Shown in pieces: positions 16,683 through 18,354 of a DNA stretch of 18,354 bases. Source of the stretch: Kocuria sp. (GTDB lineage: Bacteria > Actinomycetota > Actinomycetes > Actinomycetales > Micrococcaceae); the NCBI GenBank assembly GCA_030454085.1, contig JAKDJD010000043.1:1-18354 (forward strand). The letters are read 5' to 3'. The notes beneath the pieces were generated by a model. The model was given only the letters and a program-made list of their open reading frames with translations, was not told where the DNA came from and made no database searches. The position numbers were made by a program, and so were the translations under genes. The first letter of the stretch is position 1; every line of letters begins with the position of its first letter.

Positions 16683-17705
16683 GTGGTAGGAAGACATAGG
16701 GCACCCGACGACGGGATGCCACCCAACCCACAAGATCAATCCGAAACGGTTGTTCCGGACCAGGGACGCCATGTTTCACATGAAACGATCGATTCCATCA
16801 CGTCGCGGATCGCCATATCGGACCGCCTCAAATCCCCCGTTGCGAGAGAGCTAATGAACGAGAAGAAGCGCTGGAAGCAGTTGGCCAAGCAACCGGTTCC
16901 CCGTCCCGATCACACGCGAGTCCTGACCATCAGCAACCAAAAGGGCGGAGTCGGCAAGACGAGCACTGCGGTCAACCTGGCGGCTGCCATGGCGGATCGT
17001 GGCTTCGAGACCCTGGTCGTGGACATCGATCCACAAGGCAATGCGTCGACCGCTCTGAATATCGAACACGGTATGGAAGTGGACTCGACCTACGACGTGC
17101 TCATCGAGGGCACTCCCGTCAAGGACGTCGTTCGGCAGTGCCCCGATTACCCCAACCTGTACTGCATTCCGTCGAATATCGACTTGGCGGGAGCCGAGAT
17201 CGAATTGGTGTCACTCGTGGCCCGGGAACAGCGGCTGGACCGTGCCCTGCGGGAATATGCGGAGGCACGTGAAGAAGCCGGACTCCCCCGCCTGGACTAC
17301 ATCTTCATTGATTGCCCACCTTCCCTGGGCCTGCTCACGATCAATGCCTTCGTGGCTGCCAAAGAGGTCTTGATACCCATCCAGTGCGAATACTACGCAC
17401 TCGAGGGGTTGAGTCAGCTTCTTAAAAATATTGAATTGGTTCAAAAGCATCTGAATCCCACGCTTCGTGTCAGCACGATTCTCCTGACGATGTACGACGG
17501 TCGAACCAATCTGGCTTCGCAGGTTGCAGAGGAGGTCCGGCAGCACTTCCCGGACGAGGTCCTGAATGCCATGATTCCCAGGTCTGTCCGGATCTCCGAA
17601 GCTCCGAGTTACCAGCAGACCGTGCTGACGTACGATCCTCAGTCCACAGGTGCACTTTCCTACCTCGAAGCAGCGGTAGAAATAGCGCAGCGCGGAGCGA
17701 ATTGA
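16683..17705 (+). CDS. parA: Chromosome-partitioning ATPase ParA (Soj type)
   Basis: ParA binds DNA as an ATP dimer and, with ParB on parS, moves new origins apart. The 340 residues carry a deviant Walker A KGGVGKT at 87-93, then VVDIDPQGNAST, Walker B DYIFIDCPPSLG and PIQCEYYALEG. The first 80 residues form a basic, polar extension. GTG 16683 is preceded by GGAG at 16674-16677. A later start would still leave the ATPase domain intact, but the extension fits actinobacterial ParA proteins, where parS is read in frame as VSRET; here it reads VSHET. No parB follows within the remaining 649 bases. Confidence 0.96.
   Translation: MVGRHRAPDDGMPPNPQDQSETVVPDQGRHVSHETIDSITSRIAISDRLKSPVARELMNEKKRWKQLAKQPVPRPDHTRVLTISNQKGGVGKTSTAVNLAAAMADRGFETLVVDIDPQGNASTALNIEHGMEVDSTYDVLIEGTPVKDVVRQCPDYPNLYCIPSNIDLAGAEIELVSLVAREQRLDRALREYAEAREEAGLPRLDYIFIDCPPSLGLLTINAFVAAKEVLIPIQCEYYALEGLSQLLKNIELVQKHLNPTLRVSTILLTMYDGRTNLASQVAEEVRQHFPDEVLNAMIPRSVRISEAPSYQQTVLTYDPQSTGALSYLEAAVEIAQRGAN
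16772..16787. other. parS: Degenerate parS site inside parA
   Basis: TGTTTCACATGAAACG matches the parS core GTTTCACGTGAAAC except for G to A in the central CACGTG. The change also breaks the palindrome at its centre. It is read in frame in the N-terminal extension of ParA. Confidence 0.75.
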
Positions 17706-17914
17706 CCCTGAACCGATCTGGATTCTGACTCCATCGGGAACTTGCGCGCGGCATGGTACTGATCCCGAGGGGACATTCATCGTTCGTAGACTCCCCTGGG
17801 ACCACCCCAAGAGTGGGTGATCCTTTGCGAGTCCGAGCCAAGGACGGCAAACGAACTGCGTCTCAGACCAGAGCATGCTTGTTCGAGGTACTCCGAATGG
17901 TCTCGGACCGTCGA

Positions 17915-17930
17915 CGTTTCACGTGAAACG
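17915..17930. other. parS: parS site
   Basis: CGTTTCACGTGAAACG is a perfect 16-base palindrome containing the full parS core GTTTCACGTGAAAC. It is the ParB loading site closest to the parA stop (210 bases). Confidence 0.92.
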
Positions 17931-18020
17931 GTCAGCGAAGAGGAGATACTCCGACTCTACGATGGTGCGGACGTGAATGCACCGTGTCTCTCTCCCTTTC
18001 GACGCTGTTGGCGACGACGT

Positions 18021-18036
18021 CGTTTCACGTGAAACG
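18021..18036. other. parS: parS site
   Basis: A second copy of CGTTTCACGTGAAACG, 106 bases after the previous one and identical over all 16 bases. Confidence 0.92.
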
Positions 18037-18188
18037 GCCTCCGAGTGGACGCGGCTACGATATCCGCGATGATTGGCCGCACTTCCGAACAACGAACGCA
18101 GGGACCATCCAGGGAGAACCCGAGCCGGAATGGATTGCGCTTCCGGGCTTGTGTTCGTTGGATTAGGAAGTCTGAGGTAAAAACTCCC

Positions 18189-18204
18189 CGTTTCACGTGA
18201 AACA
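18189..18204. other. parS: parS site
   Basis: CGTTTCACGTGAAACA carries the full parS core; only the last flanking base differs from the other two copies. It is 168 bases after the second site. Confidence 0.92.
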
Positions 18205-18354
18205 GCGCCGCCGAGAACGAAAGTCGAGTATCGACTTCGACGCAGGAAAGAAATTGGACGATGCGGAGGGTTCCGCAGGCCAGAACGCTCGCCAATGGCA
18301 GAGGTAAGTTTGTGACTCCTGAGCCACGACCGGCCACTCGGTGATCCGCGACAT

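Larger units (their letters stand above)
17706..18354. other. Gene-free parS-rich stretch after parA
   Basis: In these 649 bases I find no recognisable gene on either strand. The open frames present are short, without a good ribosome site, and unlike known families. Three parS palindromes lie at 17915, 18021 and 18189. A weak hairpin (CACCC/GGGTG around 17801-17817) and a longer one (AGGGGA/TCCCCT, about 17770-17800) follow parA and may end its transcript, but neither is a clear terminator. parB, expected behind parA, does not begin before the window ends. Confidence 0.65.

Noticed and set aside
17817..18032. 71-codon frame containing VSRET after parA, as a possible parB or rsmG remnant
   Set aside because: The VSRET is simply the translated parS palindrome; the rest resembles neither family and there is no ribosome site.
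18260..18334. Possible start of parB near the window end
   Set aside because: The short frames here stop within 30 codons and show none of the ParB N-terminal pattern.

Overview
The window is the chromosomal replication-origin neighbourhood of a high-GC actinobacterium. The gene order (tRNA-Ala, tRNA-Ile, DUF3566, gyrA, gyrB, then DUF721, recF, dnaN, dnaA, then rpmH, rnpA, yidD, yidC, jag, rsmG, parA), frequent GTG starts, a roughly 60% GC composition, a 45-residue L34 and the DLW-39 microprotein all point to Actinomycetota. The protein sequences look most like Micrococcaceae (Arthrobacter/Kocuria/Rothia relatives). The genus is inferred, not proven. No 6-phosphogluconate dehydrogenase gene lies between dnaN and recF, where some relatives carry one.

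Layout: the left half (1-5720 and 7276-12416) is on the minus strand and the right half (13063-17705) is on the plus strand, so both halves are transcribed away from dnaA/oriC. From the left there is a truncated tRNA-Ala, a 39-residue membrane microprotein, tRNA-Ile with its own promoter, a terminator, then DUF3566-gyrA-gyrB. Next comes an unusual plus-strand pair, a DUF6457 protein and fdhD, which is read head-on to replication and splits gyrB from DUF721-recF-dnaN. The dnaN-dnaA gap (10293-10736) is the best oriC candidate: an AT-rich tract, a trio-like element, two abutting DnaA boxes and several looser boxes. A second group of DnaA boxes lies upstream of dnaA.

To the right, a good promoter drives rpmH, followed by rnpA-yidD-yidC-jag-rsmG. 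These tightly packed genes cover ribosome protein L34, tRNA 5' processing, membrane-protein insertion, RNA binding and 16S rRNA methylation. parA follows with a degenerate parS inside its reading frame. The last 649 bases hold three near-perfect parS palindromes and no recognisable parB.

The genes are almost all housekeeping: replication start (DnaA, DnaN, RecF), topology (GyrA/B), segregation (ParA/parS), and protein and RNA biogenesis. I found no mobile element, CRISPR array, defence cassette or clearly novel multigene system. The parts most worth a second look are the fdhD insertion with its structured leader, the compact unwinding-type element in oriC, the repeats upstream of dnaA, and the parS-rich spacer behind parA.
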